The notes under the pieces were generated by a model. It saw nothing but the letters and a program-made list of their open reading frames with translations, was not told the origin of the DNA and did no database searches. A stretch of DNA of 64,000 nucleotides, taken from the NCBI GenBank assembly GCA_002104935.1, contig MCGT01000037.1:1-64000 (forward strand), written 5' to 3'. Both the position numbers and the translations under genes were made by a program. Each line of letters opens with the position of its first letter. Within the stretch, counting starts at the first letter, position 1. Shown one piece after another: positions 11,540 through 21,569 of the stretch. This stretch comes from Hesseltinella vesiculosa (Eukaryota; Mucoromycota; Mucoromycetes; Mucorales; Cunninghamellaceae).

Positions 11540-11768
11540 GGAAACAATGGTATATTTATATTTATATTGAGAGATATGTCCATGTTTTTCTATCGATTCA
11601 ATGGCAGGCTTCGCTTTGTGAATACCTGCGTTGTCCATGACGATATACATGTTTTTCAGACCAAGTTTGCTGAGGACATTCGCCATCGCTTGAGCAAATA
11701 ATATGTAATGAGAGGAGTTTGTGCCATGAAGCAACCCAGTCTTGCTTCCTGGGCCACTCGTTGTCGCT
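11540..11768 (-). pseudogene. DDE transposase relic (Tc1/mariner-IS630-like)
   Basis: On the - strand an open stretch encodes a fragment with KTGLLHGTNSSHYILFAQ then MYIVMDNAGIHKAKPAIE. The hydrophobic-MDNAxIH block is the typical second catalytic Asp of IS630/Tc1/mariner DDE transposases. The N-terminal DNA-binding half, first Asp and final Asp/Glu region are absent; the reading frame degenerates into AT-rich sequence by about 11540. It lies between the stops of the convergent DPH6-like and TBL-like genes, an insertion site that does not break either gene. I see no terminal inverted repeats. Confidence 0.7.
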
Positions 11769-11830
11769 GTTTAGATGTTACGCCTCCATCACACTGGGAA
11801 CATGTTTATTCTGTAATAAAGAAGAGAGGG

Positions 11831-13194
11831 TCATGGAGATTGGCCAAGAGTAGAAAAGACCTGGTACAACACATCCATCCAGTCGTCCATGGGGCCAGGG
11901 ATGCAGTAACGAAGGCAATCGTGGTTGCCAACGTGGCCGTCGGGTCGGGTGTTGAGCAAGGCAGCTAGATCGACAAACACACCACCTGCAGCCTCTACGA
12001 TAACCTTGGCAAGGGTGTTCCGGCGTTCGAGCTCGCTCCATCCAAATGGCAAGTGAACCAAGTCCTCGTCCTGGAGTGGCTGTTGCATAGGGCCGGTGGC
12101 ATCATCGCAATAGGGGTGGCCAATGGGTGTGGATCGATACACGACCAAGGTGTTGGGGGATACATTGCGGATGGCCTTGAGGGTAGCAGTCAGGGACTGG
12201 ATGAATTCCTCGTCGGTCTCAATCACAGGCGAACGGTTGAGGATCAGGATTGGATAGGCCTTGAGAATGTTGGAGGCCATGAACGGCCAGCGGATGACGT
12301 CGCCTTGGGGGTGGCCGTCGTGTTGCATTTGTCGTCGATTGCTGGACAGGACATCGTTGCGCAGATAACGTAGCCGAGAATCTTGTTTGGCACAGAGCGT
12401 GTGATCTGCAAAGAAGCGGTAAAAAGAACGGCAAGTGAGTGTTGATTTCCATCTTTGCACACGGTCACTTGGGTCTTTTTACCTTTGCAGTTCAGTTCAC
12501 CATAGCACGCGGTGGGGGCGTCTCGTAGGGTATCCAAGAACAGGTCATGGAGTTGGTATTGTACGAGATCACCGACGAGCAAGATATGTCGACCATTCAA
12601 GACGCTGCACCATTGGTCGGGCGTGGCGGTGACCAAACTGCCAGAGTCTGGGACCCATCGATATTGCGTCTCGCGACGAGGGCCATCCGGGTGCTTTTTG
12701 TCGCACTTGCCGTACAGGGGGTCCTGAACATGTTTGACGAGCTGGGTGCGCTGGGTTGGTTTCCAATTCCCTCGTACAAGGTTATGCAGCTGGGCGCGAG
12801 TCGCATCGGCTGCAGCCTGGGTGACGATCTTGGTGCCGGGGATCCCAATAATAGTTTCAAATGAGCGTTTGGAAAACGATTCGGCAAGCGAGAGCATGGC
12901 CACGTAGTGGCGCTGGCGTTCTTGCGCAGTAGTGGGGAAAGTCACTTTGTTTTTCAGGCTGCTGCGAGGATGAGGTTCACGATACCAAGGGAAATCTTTG
13001 TACAATGGAGGCGCATCGTTGTCCATTGGTGCTGGAGGCGGGGGAGGCGAAGGATGATCTTTTTGTAAAGTGATGTCAGTCATCAGTCGAATGGTATGAT
13101 AAATAAACGCTAGTATCAGACAATAGATGATCAGGCGGATCCATCTTGACAATGGGAATGATCCACCCCGGGTGGATTTTGATGAGCGTCCCAT
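11831..13194 (-). CDS. TBL/PC-esterase-like type II membrane protein, catalytic residues missing
   Basis: Two exons, 12483-13194 and 11831-12405; 428 residues. One N-terminal membrane anchor (about 19-38, WIRLIIYCLILAFIYHTIRL), a Pro-rich stem (PSPPPPPAP), then a lumenal SGNH/PC-esterase fold like that of trichome-birefringence-like polysaccharide acetyltransferases. The family normally has GDS with the nucleophile Ser and DCxHWC with the catalytic His. Here the first motif reads VGDLVQYQL (Leu at residue 210) and the second HDCLRYC (Arg at 403), so both nucleophile and His are replaced while surrounding motifs (WCSVLNGRHILLVGD, CIPGPMDDW) are kept. It is therefore either a pseudo-enzyme or a decayed gene; the ORF is otherwise intact. 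I start at 13194 (ATG); the next gene upstream ends 93 bp away on the same strand. Confidence 0.75.
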
Positions 13195-13287
13195 CTTTTT
13201 CAATGTTGAAAAAAAAAAAAAGAGAAAAAAGGTGTGGCAAAAAAATTGATTTATTTACTGACGGCGGCGGACTGTGAAAAAAGAAGT

Positions 13288-14113
13288 CTAGAGATCGAAA
13301 ACGATCGGCTGGCCATGGGCTGCATTAATGAAGAGGACATTGTCTTGAACAGCATGACCATGCGCTTCGTGAATATGACCAAACACATGGACCTTGGGAC
13401 GGACGTGGCGGATACGATCGGCGAGATGGGGACAGCCAGCTTTGATGCCCCTTCGTGTTTGATCGAGATGGTCGTAGGCAGGGCCGTGGGTCACCAAAAT
13501 GTCGATGCCTTCGGGCATGTCGTGCCACTTGTTTTCGAGGGAGCGTTTCATAAAGGCGCCTCCATAATGCCAGGTGGTGTAGGGCGACACAAAGAAACGG
13601 TGTCCGCCTAAAAATTCCGGGAGCTGCAAGGCGCTGTGCTCTACATAAGTGATGCCGTGTTCTTGAAAGAGCTGCATGATCTTGCGGCGTTCAGGCTCGA
13701 CCCCATGAAACGCCAAATCCATACAATGATCGTGGTTGCCTGCACATACAATTTTGACCCTAAGAGAAACTGTTCACTTATCGTTTTCTCGATTAGACTG
13801 TGACATACTTGTGAGGTAATGAGCCCATCCACCGAATAGTAGGGGCATATTGTTTGCTGGTTGTCCCAAAGCTGGTCATGTCACCAGCATGGACTATGAA
13901 GAAAAAAAGCAAGTCAGCATTGAGCCGATGAACATTTTCAACAGCAAAAGACTGAGAGAGGAGGAGGATCGCGATAGACTTACTGAAAACGTCACCATCG
14001 GGAATGGTGAAAGGGAAGCGGGTTCTGGCATGAGTATCAGACATGCATACGTATCGTGTAGTGCCGGGTTTCTTGGCAGGAAGTTGGTCTATGTCATCAT
14101 ATACGACAGTCAT
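13288..14113 (-). CDS. Calcineurin-like metallophosphoesterase (MPPED/UPF0046 type)
   Basis: Exons 13984-14113, 13809-13893, 13288-13759; 228 residues, typical of the small MPPED1/2-type metallophosphoesterases. All metal-binding blocks are visible in order: SDTHAR (D-x-H), IHAGDM, CAGNHDH (GNH[D/E]), THGPAYDH, and GHIHEAHG. The protein ends INAAHGQPIVFDL, close to the family terminus. These enzymes hydrolyse phosphomonoester or cyclic-nucleotide phosphodiester bonds in a two-metal site; the in vivo substrate in fungi is unknown. No signal peptide or membrane segment is seen, so it is probably cytosolic. A TATA-like box lies ~100 bp upstream. It is divergent from RAX1 with 355 bp between start codons. 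Confidence 0.9.
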
Positions 14114-14210
14114 AAAATAAGTGTTTTCGTTTATGCTTTTGTTCAGGTGTGAATGGCGAAAAGTTTGTTGAAAAGAAAAGTGAAAGAGTAAGAAAAAAAG
14201 GGTGGTCGCC

Positions 14211-14219
14211 TTTTTATAC
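14211..14219 (-). promoter_or_regulatory. TATA-like box upstream of the metallophosphoesterase
   Basis: Reads GTATAAAAA on the - strand, about 98 bp before the ATG at 14113. Position and sequence fit a TATA box; not tested. Confidence 0.45.
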
Positions 14220-14468
14220 GTTTTTTTTTTAATACGTTTTGGGTTGGCTTGGCAGCCACTCCAAAAATATTACCGCAGCCACCTTTTTGTGCGATGAACA
14301 AGGCACGAGAAGGCGTGAAGCTCTTGATTGTTGAAAAAGAGGTTGGGGTCGAAATTTTTCTATTTCTTTGTGCAACGGCATTTTTTGTCCAATTTGAGAA
14401 AGGGAAAAAAAAAATATTGTGGTGCCTTTTTTTCTCCCACTTTGTTTCATTGCAAAAAGCATCTCTCG

Positions 14469-15443
14469 ATGACAACGTCGAATTTACAGCATCTGCCGAC
14501 GTTGGAACAGGTGCTGACGAGAAAGACACAGCCTCCGGTATGTCTCTACAACTTCTATATTGTGATGCGAGATCGGCTGTACATGGAAGAAGTGCTCGAT
14601 TTTTATTTGGATGTCCAACATCATGAACAGCTTTGGCGACGCTATATACGGTCCATGCACAAGACGGGCCTGTTATCGGAAGATGATCTTGTCGAGGGCT
14701 TCCATTCACCTCGAGTTCTCAGCCGCCTGTCCAACTACTCGGGGGATGACGAAAAACCAACAGAATCAAAGTTGCCAAGTCGAGACGACATTGCTCAGTC
14801 AGCCGAGGGGATCCTGCTTCGTTATTTGGTACCGCATGCAGCCAAGGAATTGACACAAGTGCCGCAACAACTCAAGGACCATGTACGTCAGCTGATCGAA
14901 CAGGAAGGCCGCGATGACCCGGCTGTGTTTGGCGAATGCAAGAAGATTGCTTTTGATGTGATGCAGCGCGTGGCCTACCCAAAATTCCTACGTCTCAAGG
15001 TGTGGGGCAATGTCACACTCTGGCAACAACTCGGCCGTCTGGTTTTGGGACTGTTCTCGCTGATGGCTGGCTTCACCACCGGTCTTTCCCTCATCTTTTT
15101 GGGCTATCCGCAATGGGGCATTCGATGGTGCGCTTTGTTGCCCATTTGGGTAGGTGTACTGAATTGCATGGTGTTCCTGACAGGTTTAGATCCTCTCTGG
15201 GTGTTGATCTTTAACACAAGGTAAGTGGAATTTTTCTCCCTGGAAAAAAAAAAATACCTGACCCTTTCCTGCCTCCTTTTTTTTTTTCAAAGTGAGACCA
15301 CCACGTTTCATTTCAATTTCATCAAAGAACGTCCAGTCAGACGCATCTTATTCTCTCGATCTTTATGGTTATTGCTGGTCAGTCTGGTCGTTTCTGTTGC
15401 TCTCTCAGTGATCTTTGCTGCCGTTCCTCCACGACGCTTGTAA
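14469..15443 (+). CDS. RAX1: RGS-domain membrane protein, RAX1-like
   Basis: Two exons, 14469-15220 and 15293-15443; 300 residues. An N-terminal RGS-like domain (about 1-175; NFYIVMRDRLYMEEVLDFYL at its start, ECKKIAFDVMQRVAYPKFLR at its end) is followed by three hydrophobic spans: about 189-212 (LVLGLFSLMAGFTTGLSLIF), 220-243 (CALLPIWVGVLNCMVFLTG) and a C-terminal one at about 276-293 (LWLLLVSLVVSVALSVIF). RGS followed by C-terminal transmembrane segments is the RAX1 architecture. In yeast Rax1 marks bud sites at the plasma membrane with Rax2. In a filamentous or sporangiate fungus a polarity role is inference. The intron acceptor is AAG (15291-15292 end). Confidence 0.85.
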
Positions 15444-15660
15444 AAGGACCACCGCTCTATTTTTTTTTTTACCCCTCTGTCACCCCCCTCCCCTTTTGTT
15501 CCCTCCTCTTTTCTTACAATTTACGTTTGTATTAATTTCATGCATCTCATTCCACATTTTTTCTGTTCCTTTTTGTAAAACTGTTTCGACGCCCATATTC
15601 CATCCCCCTCCTTTTTCCATGAGTAAAATTGGTCTCTGTTCCTTTTAATGAATCAAATCT

Positions 15661-16480
15661 CTAAGCTGCAAAAAGGCCCCAGTCATTGACTTGGAGAGAG
15701 GCCACCACCAACTTGATTTCTTGTACAATGGCTTGGACAGAGGAGGCTTCGATTTGATTGATGTCCTTCATTTCACTGCTTTCCGCAGCAACTTGGGTTG
15801 GTACGTTGAGGGAGATGATCACATCCGTATCCACCTTGTTCAGACGCACAATGGCCACCACCAGCTCCACATGATTGACAGCCTCTTCATTAAACTTGGC
15901 CACATTTTGCATACCTCGAACAAAATACACGGTGGTATCCAATCTAAGTGGTGATCATAAAAAAAAAATAAAAAATGAGCTGCGCCTAGTATCACTACGA
16001 CAGTTAGTCAAGGGAGGGACTTACGGCAAGTGAGGCGCAGCCACATCCACACTTTCATGTTCCACGCTCTTGATGGAGTAGCTTGATGCATGGTTGTGTT
16101 CGGCAATTTGTTCAAAATGGAATCTAGATGTCACCGTTATGGCCAAGCGAAACAGGTGAGCTCAGCTCAAAACTCTATTTTTCGGGTGTGCAGAGAGAGC
16201 GCGTTTTCTTTGCTTCATTTACCTGGCTGCTTCTTCATTGAGGTGTTCGACCTTCTCTAGCAGTTCAATGATCAAACTCTGTTGTGTGTTCATATCAATA
16301 AAGACCTCTTGATTGTCTGGGATCTGGCGGATCTGGCTGCATTCATTGAAAAAGAAGAAGAAAAAAAAAGATCAGCTGCGATCTCTTCTTGTATAGTCAC
16401 AATGAAGGTTACCTAGCGTCTAAATATGAAGCTTTGACTGTGGTAGACATGGCCCCACCAAACAAAGGTTGTCGATTCAT
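15661..16480 (-). CDS. MOG1: MOG1-like Ran GTPase-binding protein
   Basis: Exons 16413-16480, 16223-16336, 16025-16123, 15661-15943; 187 residues, the normal MOG1 length. Family blocks seen: LFGGAM near the N-terminus followed by the RQIPDNQEVF block, QQSLIIELLE, and a C-terminal half with VYFVRGMQNVAKF and VDTDVIISLNVP. MOG1/RANGRF binds Ran and releases nucleotide, supporting nuclear protein import. All four exons close in phase. The stop lies 217 bp from the convergent RAX1 stop. No missing motif is evident. Confidence 0.9.
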
Positions 16481-16726
16481 GGTAATGCTGTATTTTGCTT
16501 TTTTTAAAAAAAAAAAAGGAAAACGGGCTGGAAGAAAAACGGCTTTTTCATTTTTTTTTTATTTTCGGTGTGGAGCAGCTTTTCGTCGAAAGCATAACTT
16601 GGGAAAAGGCAAAACATAATCCGCAGCAAGGACAGCATAGTAAAATAACATACAAGGAAGGGGATGGGAACTTTCATGAAAAAAGAGGCATAAAAAGGGT
16701 CGGCATACGGTGGTAGAGCTGGCTGC

Positions 16727-18016
16727 TCAACGGAAAGATGAAACAGACGCCAGCTTTCGCAAGAGACCATGGTGCCTGGGTGCACAGAGCGAGGCTGTGG
16801 TGGAAAGGAAAGACTGGCATGACGATTTGGGCCGCAGTTTTCTCGGGCTTTCAACGGAAAGGAAAGGTTTGGCTGAGTTGGGAGTGGAGATGTCCGTGTA
16901 AGGGTCCTGTTTGAAGGAAGGCAAGGTGGAGGAGGGCAAAGGCGAAGCACGCAAGGAGGGCAAGGATTTGGGATGGTGCAGTGGGTGAAAGGGAGAGACT
17001 GAGACTGGGTCGTGAGGAAGGTGAGCGGGGGAAACCGATCGAGGCAGGTGAATGGTATGGAGCATGCGTTGGTGCTCCTCAATCATCCATTTCCAGAGCA
17101 TGGTCCACTGGGCATTGGTACGAACAAGTCGTTGCAAATCAATGGGGTTGAGTGGTAGGCTGTTGATTTTTTTTTTCAGCCGGCGGCCAGGCTTTTTCGT
17201 GGGCAGTACTTGCATGGTGGTTTCCAACCCAGTGCAGACGGGCACAAGCACGACAGCAAGAGCCTCGGGGTTCATTTTGTTACGGTGAGCATGATGCTGG
17301 ATGTGACCAGCCAACGACAGAATGGCGTGCAAGAGATGGCGGTGACGCAAAGGCAGTCGGGCGTTGATGATGGAGACCAGCTGGGCCAAAGCCTCTTCTT
17401 TGGGTAAGTAGGCAGCTTGCAAGCAGTCCTCGTGAAAGGCAGGTGGGATCACAGCCACAGGCAAGTGGAAAAGATATTTTTTCACAAAGCTGGCGATGGA
17501 ATGAATGTCAAAAGCCGACAGATCAACATCTTCCTCGAGAGTAAATCCTAGGGAAGGCTGGTGACTGTAGCCCATGGTGTTTTGTGCCAAGAGCTGGTTA
17601 TACACCTCCAGCTCCTTTTGTAACTGCTTCACCTCGGCCGTTGCCCCCGATAATCGAAATAAGCCTTCGGTGGTCAGACCTAGAGACGGGAGAGAACAAA
17701 AAAAGAAATTAAAAAAAATCGACCCCCTTCCTCTCACTCCCGTTTTTGTTGTATGTTTCTGGATGTCTACCTCGTTTCAAAATTTCATCGATACAGAGTT
17801 GAACGGGTCGGGGAACTCTGTCACTGGTATATTCAGGCGTGAACTCAGTCCTATCACTGGGACTGTAGCGAGGCGCTGAGAATGAAGAATGAGGATCGAC
17901 CAAGGAGTTTTTTTTTTCAAGGTTTGTTTACCTGCTGTTGATACGCTCCATTTTGTCCATAAATAATACAGTGGGTTCTTGAAGCGTTTATCGGGAAAAT
18001 AGGGGGTGGACACCAT
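16727..18016 (-). CDS. Rho GTPase-activating protein (RhoGAP domain)
   Basis: Exons 17932-18016, 17771-17875, 16727-17679; 380 residues. A short N-terminus (starts MVSTPYFPDKRFKN) leads straight into a RhoGAP domain from about residue 45 to 230. The domain carries the arginine-finger loop EGLFRLSG (Arg about 72), the HSIASFVKKYL block with the LP(V/E) sequence after it, and the NKMNPEALAVVL block that contacts the GTPase switch. The C-terminal ~120 residues are Ser/Pro-rich and probably disordered. RhoGAPs switch off Rho/Cdc42-type GTPases in actin and polarity control. No lipid-binding domain (BAR, PH) is visible, so the partner cannot be named. The start codon is the first in-frame ATG with a good exon-1 donor. 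Confidence 0.9.
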
Positions 18017-18528
18017 CGTTGAAGGGGAAAAGAAAAAAGTGGAAGAAAATGATAATGAAAACAAGAGACAAACATTTCAACTCATGAGCCAAGTTTTAAT
18101 AAAGTACGACCATGGTGTTACACGTTCATGTTGGATTTTTTGCACTCATAAACAAACAGCAAAAAAAAAAAAAAGCATGGAAGTCGTGTCACCAACAACA
18201 CACTTCCTAATTCGGACAGTAACACGAAAACCACATTGAGTCGAGCCAAATCAGGAGGGCTGTCAACCCGATTCTTTGGCAATGAAGAAGAAAGGAGCAA
18301 AGGGAGATGGCCCAACCATTTTGTTCTTCACTTTAATACGGTAATGATGCATGGTTTTTTTTTTCTTGACATCTTCAAGAAATACCCCTTCAGTTTTTTT
18401 TTTTTTTTTTTTTTGACTGTGAGAAAGGGGTAGTTTTGACAGGATAAAAAAAGAGAGCTTCCACTCATTTCATTTAATTGAAAACATCTCCCTACATGGG
18501 TTTCTCTCCCCTGATCCTCCCTGTAGGC

Positions 18529-18538
18529 TATTATAAAT
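18529..18538 (+). promoter_or_regulatory. TATA-like box upstream of the elongase
   Basis: TATTATAAAT about 80 bp before the elongase ATG, within an AT-rich leader. A standard-looking TATA element. Confidence 0.45.
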
Positions 18539-18615
18539 AAGTGATTTGGAACTGACTCGTTTTTCTTCTTGTTTCTTGTCTGAAAAATCACTTTTTGTAT
18601 CCATTTGAGAAGAAC

Positions 18616-19699
18616 ATGATCCATTTTTCACCTGAACAACCTTTTGGGATTCGTTTGTATCCCATCTTTGAAAAAGGCTATGAGCTCGTCACTGGCACTC
18701 CTGCCAGCAGCTTTGCTTTTACACCCGGCGTCACCCCATTTTCTACTGTCAAAGAAGGTAAAAACGAGCCATTTTGGGTTTGATATAGGATTCCATCGTT
18801 TTTTTTTTTTTTTCATAGTGATATTCAGCTGCATCATTTATTTTATGTTGATCTTTGGTGGTCAAGTTGTCATGAAGGCCATGCCAGCGTTCAAACCTCA
18901 AGTACTGAAGACACCATTCCAAATCCACAATTTCTTGCTGACTGTCGTGTCTGGGGCGTTGTTGGTGTTGCTCGTAGAGCAAGTGCTGCCTAATGTCTAT
19001 CACAACGGTCTCTTTTACGCCATTTGTGAACCATCTGCTTTTGATCAAAAGGTCGAACTGCTTTACTATCTCAACTATTTGGTCAAGTACTGGGAGTTGC
19101 TAGACACCTGTTTCCTGGTTGCCAAGAAGAAGAAATTGGGTAAGAAAAATAATCACCTCGGGCCAAAAAAGACATCTGGTTTTTAAATGGATTTTCTCCG
19201 GGTCCTTTTTTCCCCAGAATTTTTACACTACTACCATCACAGCTTAACCATGGTGCTGTGCTATACCCAATTGATCGGCAAATCCACTGTGGTAAGGAAA
19301 AGGCAAAGGCACTAGGTCGATAGCTCATTTTAGTTTTATGACTAGTCGTGGGTGCCAATCGTGCTGAATCTGTCGGTGCATGTGTTGATGTACTACTACT
19401 ATTTCCGCACCGCAGCCGGTGCTAAAATCTGGTGGAAAAAGTACTTGACAACAATGCAAATCACGCAATTCATCATTGATTTGTGCGCCTGTTATTTCTG
19501 TACCTACACCTACTTTGCCTACACCAACTGGCCCTGGTTGCCCAACATGGGCACCTGCGCTGGCACTGAAGGCACTGCCTTGTTCGGCTGCGCCCTGCTC
19601 AGCTCCTACTTGGTTCTATTCATTAACTTCTACAGCAAGACCTATAATCCTCACAAGGCCAAGCTGGCCCAAAAGGCTAAGAGTGGCAAGACGCAATAG
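18616..19699 (+). CDS. Fatty-acid elongase, ELO family (3-ketoacyl-CoA synthase)
   Basis: Exons 18616-18757, 18819-19139, 19218-19291, 19346-19699; 296 residues. Multi-pass ER protein that condenses malonyl-CoA with long-chain acyl-CoA. The diagnostic box HYYHH is at residues 158-162, preceded by the KYWELLDTCFLVAKKK block and followed by a SWVPIVLNLSVHVLMYYYYF block (MYxYY type) and TMQITQF. The C-terminus is lysine-rich (AKLAQKAKSGKTQ), consistent with an ER-retrieval-like tail. Sequence type resembles the fungal PUFA/long-chain elongases (as in Mortierella GLELO or yeast FEN1), but substrate chain length cannot be read from sequence. Divergent from the RhoGAP gene; a TATA-like box lies ~80 bp upstream. 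Exon 19218-19291 is only 74 nt and carries the catalytic box. Confidence 0.93.
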
Positions 19700-19950
19700 C
19701 TGAATGCCAATACCAAAAAAAAAAAAAAAAGATGGGGAGTGTCAGCCAGCTCCTTTTTTTTGTTCTACATTAATTCCTTGTCGCTCCTTTCATTTTTTTT
19801 CCCTCTTCATGAAATTAAAAAGCATTGCTTGTTAAAGGTATCATCCATTCACCAACTTTATTGCACTGGCCTGGGCTTTTCTATTCGGCTTATGTGACAT
19901 TGCCTTTGTGAGCTGGCACGGACCTTGGATTCGTCTCCACGCTGTGTTCA

Positions 19951-20277
19951 TCAGAGCTCTTGGAGCCATAATTTTCCATGTGTCGTTGCTGATGTGTGCG
20001 ATAAAAAAATGCAGCTTAGAGAAAGTATCAAAGTTGGCATCTTTTTTTTTTCCTTTACCAGCTCTTCCTGCAATTTCCCTTGTTTTTTTAATTCCATTCT
20101 CATATTAACCATCTTGCCTATGCCCACCATGTAGTAGACTGTTAACGCATTAAAAAAAGTCGAATGAGAACGGGAGAAAAAACGGCTGCCCAGGTGAACA
20201 GTCTTACTTGTTGTTCCTGCCAACACCACTACGGCTGATTTTTGAGCAAAATCAGCGACCTTTGTGGAAAAAAACAT
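19951..20277 (-). CDS. Small one-pass protein, COX14-like
   Basis: Exons 20208-20277 and 19951-20138; 85 residues in this model. The N-terminal part (MFFSTKVADFAQKSAVVVLA, then a short hydrophobic span into YYMVGIGKMVNM, then a charged helix KKQGKLQEELVKEKKK) has the layout of COX14/C12orf62-type inner-membrane assembly factors for cytochrome oxidase. The tail after KEKKK is dubious: a second intron (GTAAAG donor at the lysine run) is possible and would change the C-terminus. Convergent with the elongase (251 bp between stops). Homology rests on pattern only. Confidence 0.5.
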   Translation of the reverse strand: MFFSTKVADFAQKSAVVVLAGTTSKTVHLGSRFFSRSHSTFFNALTVYYMVGIGKMVNMRMELKKQGKLQEELVKEKKKMPTLILSLSCIFLSHTSATTHGKLWLQEL

Positions 20278-20823
20278 GGTCCCTTTTGAGTAAATGAATA
20301 GTCAGAAGAGAAGGAAAGGGAAGAAAAAAAATGTGCTGGGTTGTCAATGGTGGTGAAACCACGATGAAACCGATTTGACGCGGCATGATGCACCACGGGC
20401 AAAACCCCAACTCCGCATCAATCAAATGCTGCCTCTCCCGTATCCTAACCGACCTTTTTCATTTTTTATTTTTACCAACAGCAGCGTAAGCGTACTTATA
20501 AAGGACAGACGACGGCCCTTTCAAAAAAGTTTCTCTCTATAAAAATAGATGAAATAAAGCTCAAGGAAAGGACCAGAAGCAAGGAGCCAAAGAAGAGCAG
20601 AGAGGTCAATAGAAGCTGAGGAGGAAGAGCGAGATCTATCGACGCGCTGCTGTCATGTCCAATGGAGCGTTGGCAATTTTAGTGTATTTAGTCATGTTTC
20701 GCTCTTTTTCTTGTCATCCATCAGCCATGGGGGAGACAGTGCAAAAGCGGGGTTTTATTTTTCCTTTTTTTTTTTCGTTTTTCCTTCGCTCCTCTCTTTC
20801 TCTATTTTTGTTTGCCACCCTGA
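20278..20823. other. Divergent promoter region (COX14-like / FAM210-like)
   Basis: No gene. A TATAAA-like element (TTATAAAGGA, near 20495) precedes the + strand gene, followed by a purine-rich leader and a T-rich stretch at 20760-20800. A + strand ORF at 20655-20975 reads through that T-run in a different frame and is not called. Confidence 0.5.
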
Positions 20824-21375
20824 ATGCATTTGCCAAGGATGTTCGTATGCAGACCTCGTATTGTGACGCCCACCCATTTGCCATTATGGAGGCCGTTACA
20901 TACACCCCTGGCATCACGCTGGGCTGTGCGCCAACGCCCATTAACTACGTCAACGCAAACGTCCATACCACCTGATCACCCACCCCAGTCCAAGTTCAAG
21001 ACGTTTATGAAGAAATACGGCCCTGTGAGTTTGGCGGTATACCTTGGCTTCAGTGTCATCGATCTCAGCCTGACGATGACTGCAATCCATTTGTGTGGTT
21101 CGGAAAAGGTGCTGCGCCTGGAACATTACGTAAAGACCGAGGCGGCCAAGCTTTTCGGCCGTTCGCCTCCCCCACCGTTGTCAGACAGCCAACTACATCA
21201 GGAACCTTCCTGGACATCCATTTTTGTTCTTGCCTATGGTATTCACAAGACGATCCTTTTGCCTGTGCGCTTATCCCTCACCATGGCCACCACCCCTGCC
21301 ATTGCCCGGCGACTGGTCAGATATGGCTGGATCAAACCTATCCCAAAATCAAAACCGCCCACGTCTTCCCTTTGA
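20824..21375 (+). CDS. DUF1279/FAM210-like mitochondrial protein
   Basis: Single exon, 183 residues. The first ~45 residues are Arg/Thr/Pro-rich without acidic residues (RPRIVTPTHLPLWRPLHTP), like a mitochondrial presequence. The DUF1279 core starts at about 57: SKFKTFMKKYGPVSLAVYLG, continuing into one hydrophobic helix and the SVIDLSLTMTAIHL segment. A second hydrophobic block IFVLAYGIHKTILLPVRLSL follows at about 137-157. FAM210 proteins sit in mitochondria and affect translation and lipid or protein homeostasis; the fungal role is not established. ATG at 20839 is an alternative start. Its stop is 194 bp from the convergent MFS gene. Confidence 0.82.
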   Translation: MHLPRMFVCRPRIVTPTHLPLWRPLHTPLASRWAVRQRPLTTSTQTSIPPDHPPQSKFKTFMKKYGPVSLAVYLGFSVIDLSLTMTAIHLCGSEKVLRLEHYVKTEAAKLFGRSPPPPLSDSQLHQEPSWTSIFVLAYGIHKTILLPVRLSLTMATTPAIARRLVRYGWIKPIPKSKPPTSSL

Positions 21376-21569
21376 TACCATCCTCTTTTTTTTGTTAGGT
21401 CAATGCCACCATAACGTTACAGTAAAGGAATTTCACATCAGTACCTAATGAAAGAAATGCATTTTATGCTTTCTGCTGTGGATAGAACTGGAAGAGGGTA
21501 GGGGGAGAGGGTGAAAGTAGGGTATGCTTCTAATGAAAAGATGACACATAGACAAAAATGGACGGCAAA

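Noticed and set aside
20655..20975. 106-codon + strand ORF upstream of the FAM210-like gene
   Set aside because: Phe/Ser-rich because of T-runs and in a different frame from the conserved DUF1279 core; likely 5' leader.
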